From NCBI GenBank assembly GCA_003243865.1, contig QHBQ01000006.1, positions 1 to 8,500 of the forward strand: DNA of 8,500 nt, written 5' to 3'. A program made the translations under genes and the position numbers. The notes beneath the pieces are model-generated. The model searched no databases. It saw only the letters and a program-made list of their open reading frames with translations, and was not told the origin of the DNA. Below, one piece after another: positions 1-5,686 of this stretch (position 1 is the stretch's first letter; each line of letters starts with the position of its first letter). Source of the stretch: Candidatus Chloroheliales bacterium. Lineage in GTDB: Bacteria; Chloroflexota; Chloroflexia; QHBQ01.

Positions 1-1770
1 CTGCTGACACTCACCACCCACCGTACCCTGCTGGAAGTGCGCGACGAGTACGACCGGCCCTTCGTCGGTAAGATTAACGTACTCGCGGGGCAAGGACCCG
101 CGCAAGACTACCAAATACCACCCAGCGAGCATGGTACTCTGGTGCTGGCTACCGCCTCTGCCAACCAGACTAACACCGAGCAGAGCTACACCTTCTCCCT
201 TCAACACCATCTGCTGAACCTGCTCCCTTCTGACCCCAGCGGTGGTGGCACCCGCACCGCCAATCTCACTCCGCCCGCCCACTGTGCGGTGCAAACTATC
301 TATATGGCGGACCGCGATGACGATGCCAACTGGTTCATCGCCAACCTCGCGCCGCTGCCCCGCTTCACCATAGGCAACCGGGTTACCCTCATCCGCGACG
401 GCCTGGCTACCTTTCAGGAGATGGCTCAGGCAATACGCACCGTGCGCGGCGCTGACTCCTATCTACGGCTGATTGGCTGGTGGCTCAGCGACAACTTCAC
501 GCTCATTCCCGATGATACCAACAGCAGCTTCGCGCAACTGAGCCAGGAGGTGGCAAGTTCGGGGGCAAAGCTGCAGGTTTTGCTATGGGATCAGCCAGGT
601 AGGCAGAACAGCGCCGAGGTTGATCACGTCAACGCCTTGCCCCACGACAACGGCCGTGCTATCCTCGCCAAGGATACCCTTTTTGCTGGCACGCACCACC
701 AGAAGATAATGGTGGTGCAGGGGTTGGCAGGGCCGCTAGCCTTCTGCGGTGGGCTTGACATCAACCCTGACCGTCTCGACAACCACCGCCACTGCGTCCA
801 GGGTAAGTTCCACGATGTGCAGGCCAAAATCGAGGGGCCAGCAGTTGCCGACCTCGACCTTACCTTCTGCCAGCGCTGGGACTACTCAAGTTCCCACCTC
901 AAGTCGGAGCGGGAGTTCCCCCTGCTCAATCCGATGCCGCCGCCGCCTGGTCCTGGCAGCCAGATCGTGCAGGTGTCCCGCACTTATCCCCCCAGAAAGC
1001 ACTACGACTTCGCCCCCAATGGCGACCTGACTACGCTGGGGGCTATTCGCCACGCGATTGGGCGAGCGCAACGCTTTATCTACGTCGAAGACCAGTACTT
1101 CTACCCCTACCCCGGACCATACCCATACGCTGGCAAAGATAGCGTTGGCATCCTGGCCGCGCTGCTGGAAGCCCTGGCTCGCCCCAGCTTCGAGTACCTG
1201 ATCATGCTGATGTCCAACCACATAGATGACCCACCGCAGTACCGCTACCGCCGCCGCAACTTCATCAAGACTCTGCGTGACCACTTCCCGACCAAGCTGC
1301 ACACCTACTACCTGGCTCGCACCTGCTTTGATGATAAGGATACCCCGCAAGTACAAGGCCCAGCAGATACTGGTGACGACAATTCGGGTGGTCGCAACTA
1401 CCCAAACGAAGTCTATGTCCACGCCAAAACGTGGATTATAGATGATGTTTTCGTGGCGCTTGGCTCGACGAACTGTGGTCGGCGGAGCTACACCCACGAT
1501 AGCGAATCCTCAATCCAGGTTATAGATCAGGCAATCTGGAACGGGGCGCGGGCGTTTGCCCGCAACTACCGCATGGACCTGTGGGCGGAACATCTGGCAA
1601 TGCATGACCCTAAGCTAAGGCCTTACCTGGAAGACCCGACCCTGGCGCTCAGTTTCTGGCAGAACCCCCTGCCGGGCGCAAGTCAGCGACCCTACGACGA
1701 GAATGGGCATCTCAGCCTGGTGAATACCGATTTCACCTGGGACCACATCTATGACCCCGATGGACGCTGA
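1..1770 (+). CDS. Phospholipase D superfamily protein (5' end outside window)
   Basis: This is a phospholipase D-type phosphodiesterase, expected to hydrolyse or transfer phosphatidyl groups on membrane phospholipids; the actual substrate cannot be read from sequence. The frame is open to the left edge, so the start lies outside; residues below are counted from the GTG at 37. Two HKD half-sites are visible. Half-site 1 is H221-Q-K223 followed by a GGLD stretch. Half-site 2 is H462-A-K464 with D469 and G476-S-T-N479, fully canonical. Between them lie an IYVEDQYF segment and, after half-site 1, the W/F-H-D-V-x-A-x-I-x-GPA pattern typical of the two-domain enzymes. In half-site 1 the Asp expected four residues after the Lys is Gln (Q228). 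There is no signal peptide in the visible part. Codon use is GC-rich at third positions. Family assignment is secure; the activity is inferred. Confidence 0.9.
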   Translation: MLTLTTHRTLLEVRDEYDRPFVGKINVLAGQGPAQDYQIPPSEHGTLVLATASANQTNTEQSYTFSLQHHLLNLLPSDPSGGGTRTANLTPPAHCAVQTIYMADRDDDANWFIANLAPLPRFTIGNRVTLIRDGLATFQEMAQAIRTVRGADSYLRLIGWWLSDNFTLIPDDTNSSFAQLSQEVASSGAKLQVLLWDQPGRQNSAEVDHVNALPHDNGRAILAKDTLFAGTHHQKIMVVQGLAGPLAFCGGLDINPDRLDNHRHCVQGKFHDVQAKIEGPAVADLDLTFCQRWDYSSSHLKSEREFPLLNPMPPPPGPGSQIVQVSRTYPPRKHYDFAPNGDLTTLGAIRHAIGRAQRFIYVEDQYFYPYPGPYPYAGKDSVGILAALLEALARPSFEYLIMLMSNHIDDPPQYRYRRRNFIKTLRDHFPTKLHTYYLARTCFDDKDTPQVQGPADTGDDNSGGRNYPNEVYVHAKTWIIDDVFVALGSTNCGRRSYTHDSESSIQVIDQAIWNGARAFARNYRMDLWAEHLAMHDPKLRPYLEDPTLALSFWQNPLPGASQRPYDENGHLSLVNTDFTWDHIYDPDGR

Positions 1771-1868
1771 TGAAAGCGGCCAGCGCGCTGGTGGAGCTGG
1801 CCGCCGTCACCGCCGCGCTGCTCACCCTCGCTGGGGATACAGCCAAAGTAGTAGATACTTTTTCTTGA
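1770..1868 (+). CDS. Possible 32-residue hydrophobic peptide, coupled to PLD stop
   Basis: A short frame starts at an ATG whose A is the last base of the phospholipase D stop codon (TGATG), the arrangement used for translational coupling. It encodes 32 residues, beginning MKAASALVELAAVTAALLTL, then a short polar tail. It uses mostly G/C-ending codons like the gene before it, and could form one hydrophobic helix. It has no Shine-Dalgarno site of its own, which fits coupling. Its TGA lies inside the -35 box of the tRNA promoter. It may be a real small membrane peptide, the left-over 5' end of a lost gene, or chance. I recognise no family. Confidence 0.35.
   Translation: MKAASALVELAAVTAALLTLAGDTAKVVDTFS
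1776..1804 (+). other. Perfect 9-bp inverted repeat after PLD gene
   Basis: GCGGCCAGC at 1776-1784 pairs exactly with GCTGGCCGC at 1796-1804 around an 11-base loop. It begins five bases after the phospholipase D stop. No T-run follows, so it is not a standard intrinsic terminator; it could still stabilise the 3' end of the mRNA. It also lies inside the 32-codon frame. Confidence 0.5.
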
Positions 1869-1893
1869 CAAAGCGGCGGCTAGCTGGTACAAT
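1865..1893 (+). promoter_or_regulatory. Sigma-70/SigA promoter of tRNA-Glu
   Basis: TTGACA (1865-1870) and TACAAT (1888-1893) are separated by exactly 17 bp. Transcription would start near 1900, about a dozen bases before the tRNA. The -35 box is a perfect match and the -10 has one mismatch, as expected for a strongly expressed stable-RNA gene. Confidence 0.85.
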
Positions 1894-1911
1894 AAAAGCC
1901 GTTAAGCCAAT

Positions 1912-1988
1912 GGCGCATTCGTCTAGTGGCCTAGGACACATCCCTCTCAAGGATGAGATCGGGGGTTCGAATCCCCCATGCGCTACCA
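1912..1988 (+). tRNA. tRNA-Glu (anticodon CTC), CCA encoded
   Basis: A complete cloverleaf folds by hand. The acceptor stem GGCGCAT pairs with ATGCGCT, with a G-U first pair. The D-arm region resembles known bacterial tRNA-Glu (TTCGTCTAGTGGCC...AGGACA). The anticodon stem CATCC/GGATG holds loop CTCTCAA with anticodon CTC at 1946-1948. The T-arm is GGGGG-TTCGAAT-CCCCC. The discriminator A at 1985 is followed by an encoded CCA (1986-1988). It reads GAG codons. It has its own promoter just upstream, and no hairpin terminator was found after it. Confidence 0.97.
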
Positions 1989-2119
1989 GTTTTAAGTGAT
2001 AATGCCCCTACCACGCACACCTTACCCTGCATCTTGTGTTGCATTAACCAATCCCCACCCCCGCGCATAATGCTAATAATCCCTCTGAGTAGCCGCATCT
2101 TGCTGCTATCTTTTCTTGG
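1989..2119. other. Intergenic stretch without recognisable gene
   Basis: Between the tRNA and the next promoter I see only pyrimidine-rich, low-coding sequence. No hairpin with a T-run and no convincing reading frame were found on either strand. The tRNA transcript must end or be trimmed here by means I cannot see. Confidence 0.5.
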
Positions 2120-2147
2120 TTGCGATTGCCTTGGCGTGTGATATAAT
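2120..2147 (+). promoter_or_regulatory. Extended -10 promoter of the DUF1003 gene
   Basis: TATAAT at 2142-2147 is preceded by TGA (an extended -10 TGn). A weak -35, TTGCGA at 2120-2125, lies 16 bp upstream. The start would be near 2154, giving a leader of about 105 bases before the ATG at 2261. That leader contains a small GC-rich hairpin (GCGG-AGCG-CCGC, 2191-2202) but nothing I recognise as a riboswitch. Confidence 0.7.
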
Positions 2148-2260
2148 TGGCGTAAGCTCCCATCGGGGTTGCTGCTCCACCATGCGTTGAGCGGAGCGCC
2201 GCCCGAACGCGAGCGTTGGACAAACAGCAAATATCGTCACACTGCTAAGGAGGATCTGTC

Positions 2261-2890
2261 ATGTCAAGTATCACGAGTTCGCCAACCCAGGAAGCGCCAG
2301 CCCAGCAAGAGCCGCCTCGCAAGGCTCACACCAGCCTTTTCCGAGAAGTTCTGCATCCCCATCGTCCCCGCAATGTCAACGCGATTTTTGCAGCAGAGAA
2401 AGCCGCAGGCAACTTCAACCGCAAGGTGGCCGTGGGTATGACCACCATATTCCAGGCCATGCCCACGTTCTGGCTGATCATATTGTGGATTGTGTTGTGG
2501 ATCGTCGCGAACGCCACCATCGCCAGCTTTGACCCCCTGCCCTGGCCGCTCCTGCTCGCGCTGGCATCGGTACCCCAGTTGCCACTCATGATCGTGATCC
2601 TGGTGGGGCAGGGCCTGCTCGGGAGGCAACAGGAGCTACAGTCGGAAGAGCAGTTCAACACCACGGAGAAGACCTACCACGACATCGAGCAAGTGATGCA
2701 GCACCTCTCGGAGCAGGATGCCGAGCTGCTGAGGCAGACGAGTATGCTGGTTCGATTGATGCAGACTGCTGGCATTGGCGGGGAAGTTCCGGCCAATCCC
2801 GGCAGCAGTAGCGGCGATACTCTCGCTGCCACTAAGCCCCCCGCTCAAAGCGCGGACAGCGCCGGTAGCACAGACGGTGCGGCCTCTTGA
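2261..2890 (+). CDS. DUF1003-family membrane protein
   Basis: This 209-residue protein is predicted to sit in the cytoplasmic membrane. The start is fixed by AAGGAGGA at 2247-2254, six bases before the ATG. Residues 1-65 are soluble and partly Pro/Gln-rich. A first membrane helix spans about 68-86 (WLIILWIVLWIV), followed by a FDPLPWP turn at 90-96 and a second helix at about 97-119. The FDP-x-P turn between two helices, then a basic/Gln stretch and a charged, probably coiled helix (about 120-170), is the layout of the DUF1003 family, whose function is not known. The last 40 residues are low-complexity Gly/Ser/Ala. The sequence is a divergent family member. It appears monocistronic, with its own promoter upstream and a new -10 element after it. 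Confidence 0.8.
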   Translation: MSSITSSPTQEAPAQQEPPRKAHTSLFREVLHPHRPRNVNAIFAAEKAAGNFNRKVAVGMTTIFQAMPTFWLIILWIVLWIVANATIASFDPLPWPLLLALASVPQLPLMIVILVGQGLLGRQQELQSEEQFNTTEKTYHDIEQVMQHLSEQDAELLRQTSMLVRLMQTAGIGGEVPANPGSSSGDTLAATKPPAQSADSAGSTDGAAS

Positions 2891-2901
2891 CCCAAAGAGG
2901 C
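2882..2901 (+). other. Small hairpin at the end of the DUF1003 gene
   Basis: GCCTCTT (2882-2888) pairs with AAGAGGC (2895-2901) around a 6-base loop that covers the stop codon. No T-run follows, so a terminator role is weak. Confidence 0.35.
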
Positions 2902-2914
2902 TGTGGGCTAACCC

Positions 2915-2920
2915 TATAAT
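2915..2920 (+). promoter_or_regulatory. Possible -10 box upstream of the 90-residue gene
   Basis: A perfect TATAAT lies 76 bases before the ATG at 2996. The only good -35-like sequence, TTGACC at 2887-2892, is 22 bp away, which is too far for a normal SigA promoter, and there is no TGn extension. If used, the transcript would start near 2927 and carry the hairpin at 2946-2980 in its leader. Confidence 0.4.
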
Positions 2921-2945
2921 CGGTCCAGTCCTGGGGTGCAAAGTG

Positions 2946-2980
2946 CAAGAACGCCCCACCATGTAGGTAGGGCGCTCTTG
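2946..2980 (+). promoter_or_regulatory. Leader hairpin abutting the ribosome binding site
   Basis: An 11-bp inverted repeat, CAAGAACGCCC (2946-2956) and GGGCGCTCTTG (2970-2980), has one A-C mismatch and a 13-base loop. It ends two bases before the AAGGAGG ribosome site at 2983-2989. No T-run follows, so it may control translation or mRNA stability rather than terminate. That role is inference. Confidence 0.5.
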
Positions 2981-2995
2981 CTAAGGAGGTTCGCT

Positions 2996-3268
2996 ATGCC
3001 CCATCCCCGCTTCAGCGGCGAAGAGATCGCGGATCGCGGCGAGCAGCTCTACGAGCAGAGCATCCGCGCCCAGGTGGAGACTGAGGAGAACATCGGTAAG
3101 ATCATCTCCATTGACATCGAGACTGGCGACTATGAGATTAACGCAGATCCTCTGGTGGCGGGCCTCCGCCTACAGGCCCGTCACCCTGACGCTGCAATTT
3201 ACGGAAAGCGCATTGGTTACAACGCTGTCTTTGCCATCGGCGGCGGGCTGTGGCGGACGGGTGTTTGA
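2996..3268 (+). CDS. Uncharacterised 90-residue protein
   Basis: The start is set by AAGGAGG at 2983-2989, six bases before an ATG. The product has 90 residues with no signal peptide or membrane helix. Residues 1-35 are charged and helical (GEEIADRGEQLYEQ). Then comes GKIISIDIETGDYEI (about 38-52), and near the C-terminus HPDAAIYGKRIGY followed by a Gly-rich end. This layout resembles a small hypothetical protein group that I recall from cyanobacteria and Chloroflexota, where it often sits beside a clan AA aspartic protease. No such protease is present here, and the resemblance is from memory. No function is assigned. It is preceded by a leader hairpin and has no clear terminator. Confidence 0.75.
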   Translation: MPHPRFSGEEIADRGEQLYEQSIRAQVETEENIGKIISIDIETGDYEINADPLVAGLRLQARHPDAAIYGKRIGYNAVFAIGGGLWRTGV

Positions 3269-3375
3269 ATCGCGGAAGACGCGGAGAGATTTTGGCGAAC
3301 TTGGTAGTCACGACGGGCATTAGCGCTGGGCGGCAGGGCGAGTGCAACTCATCCTTACATAAGCAGCACAAATGT

Positions 3376-3405
3376 TTGCAAACTAATGCCGATTTGTGGT
3401 ATAAT
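3376..3405 (+). promoter_or_regulatory. Extended -10 promoter of the DnaJ-zinc-like gene
   Basis: TTGCAA (3376-3381) and TATAAT (3400-3405) are 18 bp apart, with a TGG extension directly before the -10. The start would be near 3412, leaving a leader of about 38 bases. The 14-base core TTGTGGTATAATAG (3394-3407) recurs exactly in the promoter of the YgiT-type gene on the other strand. Confidence 0.8.
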
Positions 3406-3449
3406 AGATGGATGTATCTTCTTCACCCCATAATCGAAAGGAGCAGGTA

Positions 3450-3662
3450 ATGAATTGTCCCGAGTGCAAAGGAACTGGCTTGAGTGATGGGGTTTGCCCT
3501 CGCTGTAATGGTGAAGGGGCAGTGCCGATATACTCCGAGCCTGTCTATGGTATCGGCAGCTCAAAGCCGCAAGGCTACAATTCTGAGCTATGTCCAGAGT
3601 GTAAGGGGCGGGGTAAAGCACCCTGTGCCAACTGCCACGGCACCGGCAAGATTGAAGACTAG
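3450..3662 (+). CDS. Stand-alone DnaJ-type zinc-finger protein, 70 residues
   Basis: The ATG at 3450 is chosen because AAAGGAG (3437-3443) sits six bases before it; the in-frame ATG at 3408 lies too close to the transcription start to have a ribosome site. The 70-residue product is almost entirely four CxxCxGxG motifs: C3/C6, C16/C19, C48/C51 and C59/C62. This is the number, pattern and approximate pairing (outer with outer, inner with inner) of the zinc-binding domain in the middle of DnaJ/Hsp40, which holds two zinc ions and helps bind unfolded chains. Here there is no J-domain and no C-terminal substrate domain. About 28 residues (20-47) separate the second and third motifs. A zinc-dependent role in protein binding is plausible but inferred. 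The gene is monocistronic, with its own promoter and terminator. Confidence 0.85.
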   Translation: MNCPECKGTGLSDGVCPRCNGEGAVPIYSEPVYGIGSSKPQGYNSELCPECKGRGKAPCANCHGTGKIED

Positions 3663-3673
3663 AATATCACAAC

Positions 3674-3710
3674 ACAAACAAACCCGACCGCCTAGGCCGG
3701 GTTTGTTTGT
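3674..3710 (+). terminator. Strong, probably bidirectional intrinsic terminator
   Basis: A perfect 13-bp stem (3674-3686 with 3698-3710) encloses an 11-base loop containing GCCTAGGC. The right arm ends in TTTGTTTGT and runs on into TT. The complementary strand also leaves the hairpin with a U-rich tail, so it can end both the 70-residue zinc gene and the convergent TPR gene. A related hairpin occurs at 5623-5657. Confidence 0.85.
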
Positions 3711-3721
3711 TTCAGAGTGTA

Positions 3722-3812
3722 ATACCAATTCGATAAGGAGAGAGTGTATTATCCGTAGGGGCGCAGATTTATCGCGCCCGTCTGTTTTACTACCCCCAGA
3801 TCGAATCGGTAT
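3722..3812. repeat. MITE-like palindromic repeat element
   Basis: The 13-base ends ATACCAATTCGAT (3722-3734) and ATCGAATCGGTAT (3800-3812) are inverted copies with one mismatch. Inside, GGGCGC (3759-3764) and GCGCCC (3774-3779) form a second hairpin, lengthened by GAT/ATC with one bulged A. The element is about 91 bp and has no coding capacity. Terminal inverted repeats around a nested palindrome suggest a non-autonomous transposable or REP-like element. I see no clear target-site duplication, and no second copy in this window. Confidence 0.55.
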
Positions 3813-3861
3813 AATTGCCGCCCCGATTCATCAAGACGTCAGAGGCAACCATCTATGCTAT

Positions 3862-5349
3862 CTAATAGCGACTCAGCGTTCGTGCGGTTATTTCTAATCC
3901 TCCTACACCTAGGTTTTTTAGATGTTGCTCTGCGTCATTAAGCAACTGGGGATCATTACTTACCGCAAGCACTTTCTTAAAGTCAGCAACAGCTTTCTCT
4001 TTGTTTCCTTTCGCCTCATACACCTTACCGCGATTGTTATAGGCCAATGCGTTATTAGGGTCAAGGCTTATAGCTTTGTCATAGTCGGCTATAGCCAAAT
4101 CAGGTTGACCTTCGATAACATATGTCGCGCCTCGATTATTGTACGCATCTGAGTAGTTAGGGTTGAGCTTAATCGCCTGGGTATAGTCAGCCAACGCCAG
4201 GTCGTACAGCTTCTTATCAGAATAGGCATAACCACGATCGAAGTAAGCCTCAGCAAGACTAGGATCAAGCCTGATCGCTACGTTGCAGTCTGCAATAGCT
4301 TGATCATACTCGCCTTTGTTGATGTAGGACAGGGCGCGAGGTGTGTACATATTGGCATTATTAGGTTCCAACTTAATCGCCTGCGTATAGTCGCCCAGTG
4401 CCCGATCGTCTTGCCCTTTAGCAGAGAAAGCTTTACCACGATAAAGATAAGCGCCAGCGAGATTAGGATTGAGCTTGATAGCCTGATTAAAATCGGCGAT
4501 AGCTTGATCATATAGTTTCTTGCCGTCGTAGGCAACAGCTCTTGCAACGTAAGCATCGGCATCGTCCGGCTTGAGCTTGATGTCTTGATTACAATCGGTA
4601 ATCGCATCATCATACCTACCAGCATTAACGTAAGAGGCACACCTATTGTAGTATGGAGCAGCGAAATCGGATCTCAGCGTGATAGCTCGGCCAAAGTCAG
4701 CAATTGCCTCATCAGGGTGGTTTTGACTATTGTAAACATTGCCTCGTGCGTTATAGGCAATGTAGTTATTCGGGTCGAGTGTAAGTGCTTGGTTGCAATC
4801 TGCCAAGGCGATATCGTATTGGTATTTATGCTCATAAGCCCAACAACGACGAGCATACGCATCTGCATAATCGGATTTGAGTTTAATGGCTTTGGTGAGG
4901 TCAGTTATGGCTTGATCATACTGGCTGGTGTTCTTGTAAGCAACACCACGATTGTAATAGGCAGCAGCATTGTTGGGGTTAAGGCTGATAGCCTTGTTGC
5001 AGTCGGTAACAGCATCGTCATATGCCTGCCGATCCAAGAAGGAGTTACCGTATTCACCCTTGCTGTTGTACGCCTGGCAGCGCCCTGTATAGGCATCAGC
5101 ATAGTCAGATCTAAGCTGAATGGCCTGGGTATACTCGTTGATTGCATCATCATAATGTCCACCAGCGTAATAATCAATTGCCTGCTTAAGATGCACAGAG
5201 GCATCACCCAGGGTGGGCGAAATCTGAGAGGGGTTAGTCGAAGCTGCGCTGGTTGGTGGTGCAGACTGAGAAGCACTGTCGCCGCAGGCAGCTATCAACA
5301 GAGTGAGGAGAGCAAGAGTGAACAGGTTGAGTGTTAGAGGACGGCGCAT
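3862..5349 (-). CDS. Lipoprotein with twelve TPR repeats
   Basis: The start at 5349 is preferred over two upstream in-frame ATGs because AAAGGGG lies five bases before it and it begins directly with a lipoprotein signal: MRR, a hydrophobic run, then IAAC with the lipidated Cys at residue 22. The 495-residue product would be anchored on the outer face of the membrane. Residues 23-50 are a Ser/Thr/Pro-rich linker. Residues about 51-467 hold twelve tandem tetratricopeptide units, nearly all 34 residues long, with the usual A-Y-x-x-R-G, Y-x-x-A-I-x-D and L-x-P-N positions. Unit 2 carries about ten extra residues (near 101-110). TPR superhelices bind partner proteins; the partner is unknown. The gene is clearly more AT-rich than its neighbours, which suggests a different history. 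It shares a terminator with the convergent zinc-protein gene. Confidence 0.93.
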   Translation of the reverse strand: MRRPLTLNLFTLALLTLLIAACGDSASQSAPPTSAASTNPSQISPTLGDASVHLKQAIDYYAGGHYDDAINEYTQAIQLRSDYADAYTGRCQAYNSKGEYGNSFLDRQAYDDAVTDCNKAISLNPNNAAAYYNRGVAYKNTSQYDQAITDLTKAIKLKSDYADAYARRCWAYEHKYQYDIALADCNQALTLDPNNYIAYNARGNVYNSQNHPDEAIADFGRAITLRSDFAAPYYNRCASYVNAGRYDDAITDCNQDIKLKPDDADAYVARAVAYDGKKLYDQAIADFNQAIKLNPNLAGAYLYRGKAFSAKGQDDRALGDYTQAIKLEPNNANMYTPRALSYINKGEYDQAIADCNVAIRLDPSLAEAYFDRGYAYSDKKLYDLALADYTQAIKLNPNYSDAYNNRGATYVIEGQPDLAIADYDKAISLDPNNALAYNNRGKVYEAKGNKEKAVADFKKVLAVSNDPQLLNDAEQHLKNLGVGGLEITARTLSRY

Positions 5350-5386
5350 GGAGACCCCTTTAATAAGCAGTGATGGGTGCTTCATA

Positions 5387-5416
5387 ATTATACAATACAA
5401 CCTTCATACAATACAA
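5387..5416 (-). promoter_or_regulatory. Promoter of the TPR lipoprotein gene
   Basis: Read on the minus strand, TTGTAT (5411-5416) and TATAAT (5387-5392) are 18 bp apart. The start would be near 5380, about 30 bases before the ATG at 5349. The promoter lies within a 16-bp tandem repeat. Confidence 0.65.
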
Positions 5417-5421
5417 ACCTC
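5390..5421. repeat. Two tandem 16-bp repeats over the TPR promoter
   Basis: ATACAATACAACCTTC (5390-5405) is followed directly by ATACAATACAAACCTC (5406-5421), differing at a few bases near the end. One copy overlaps the -10 box and the other the -35 box. It may be a paired operator or simple slippage. Confidence 0.6.
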
Positions 5422-5463
5422 ACCAATCAACTTACCGCCTACTGGTATTCTCGGTCAGATTCC

Positions 5464-5604
5464 TCACCGCGTTCCTAGCAGCGCCCTCAACATCCTCGGC
5501 TGGAGTGCTTTCTTCATGCCCAGAAAATCATCCCTTAACTCGTCGCCCACTTCCTTATCAAAGAGACCGACTTGAAGAAGGTGGTTGCCGACTGATGGTG
5601 GCAA
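5464..5604 (-). pseudogene. Possible gene remnant, 46 codons
   Basis: A minus-strand frame of 46 codons after a stop has no ATG at its beginning; a TTG at 5604 is the only candidate near the 5' end, with GGGG a few bases before it. The product contains LFDKEVGDELRDDFLGMKKA and then a basic, Leu-rich end. The charged helical composition looks like the C-terminus of a real protein, so a decayed gene tail is the likeliest reading. I recognise no family. Together with the TPR promoter repeats and the hairpin at 5623-5657, this is all I can see in the 337-bp gap between the two genes. Confidence 0.25.
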
Positions 5605-5622
5605 CTACCCCAAGTGCTGAAA

Positions 5623-5657
5623 CAAACAACCTTGACCGCTTAGGCCGGGGCTGTTTG
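5623..5657 (-). terminator. Hairpin terminator of the small antitoxin-like operon
   Basis: Read on the minus strand, CAAACAGCC (5657-5649) pairs with GGTTGTTTG (5631-5623) with one G-U pair, around a 17-base loop, followed by TTTC. It begins 30 bases after the stop codon at 5687. The loop GGCCTAAGCGGTC closely matches GGCCTAGGCGGTC in the terminator at 3674-3710. It is weaker than that one because the T-run is short. Confidence 0.6.
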
Positions 5658-5686
5658 CGAACCGTCTTGGTTATCTGAGGTGTTAG

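Noticed and set aside
886..1497. Long open frame on the minus strand inside the phospholipase D gene
   Set aside because: It lies fully antisense to a gene with clear catalytic motifs, has no ribosome site or promoter, and is a by-product of GC-rich codon use.
1931..2230. 99-codon minus-strand frame over tRNA-Glu
   Set aside because: It runs antisense through a certain tRNA and a promoter; it has no coding signals.
2162..2260. Long leader of the DUF1003 gene as a riboswitch
   Set aside because: Only a 4-bp GC hairpin was found; there is no conserved aptamer pattern that I recognise.
2887..2920. TTGACC and TATAAT as a full promoter
   Set aside because: The spacing of 22 bp is outside the usable range for SigA, so only the -10 box was kept, with low confidence.
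4585..5337. 250-codon plus-strand frame over the TPR gene
   Set aside because: It mirrors the repeated TPR codons on the opposite strand; its Val/Ile-rich product follows the same period and has no start signals.
3862..5349. Regular repeats suggesting a CRISPR array
   Set aside because: The period is about 102 bp and corresponds to 34-residue TPR units; the repeats diverge at DNA level and have no spacer pattern.
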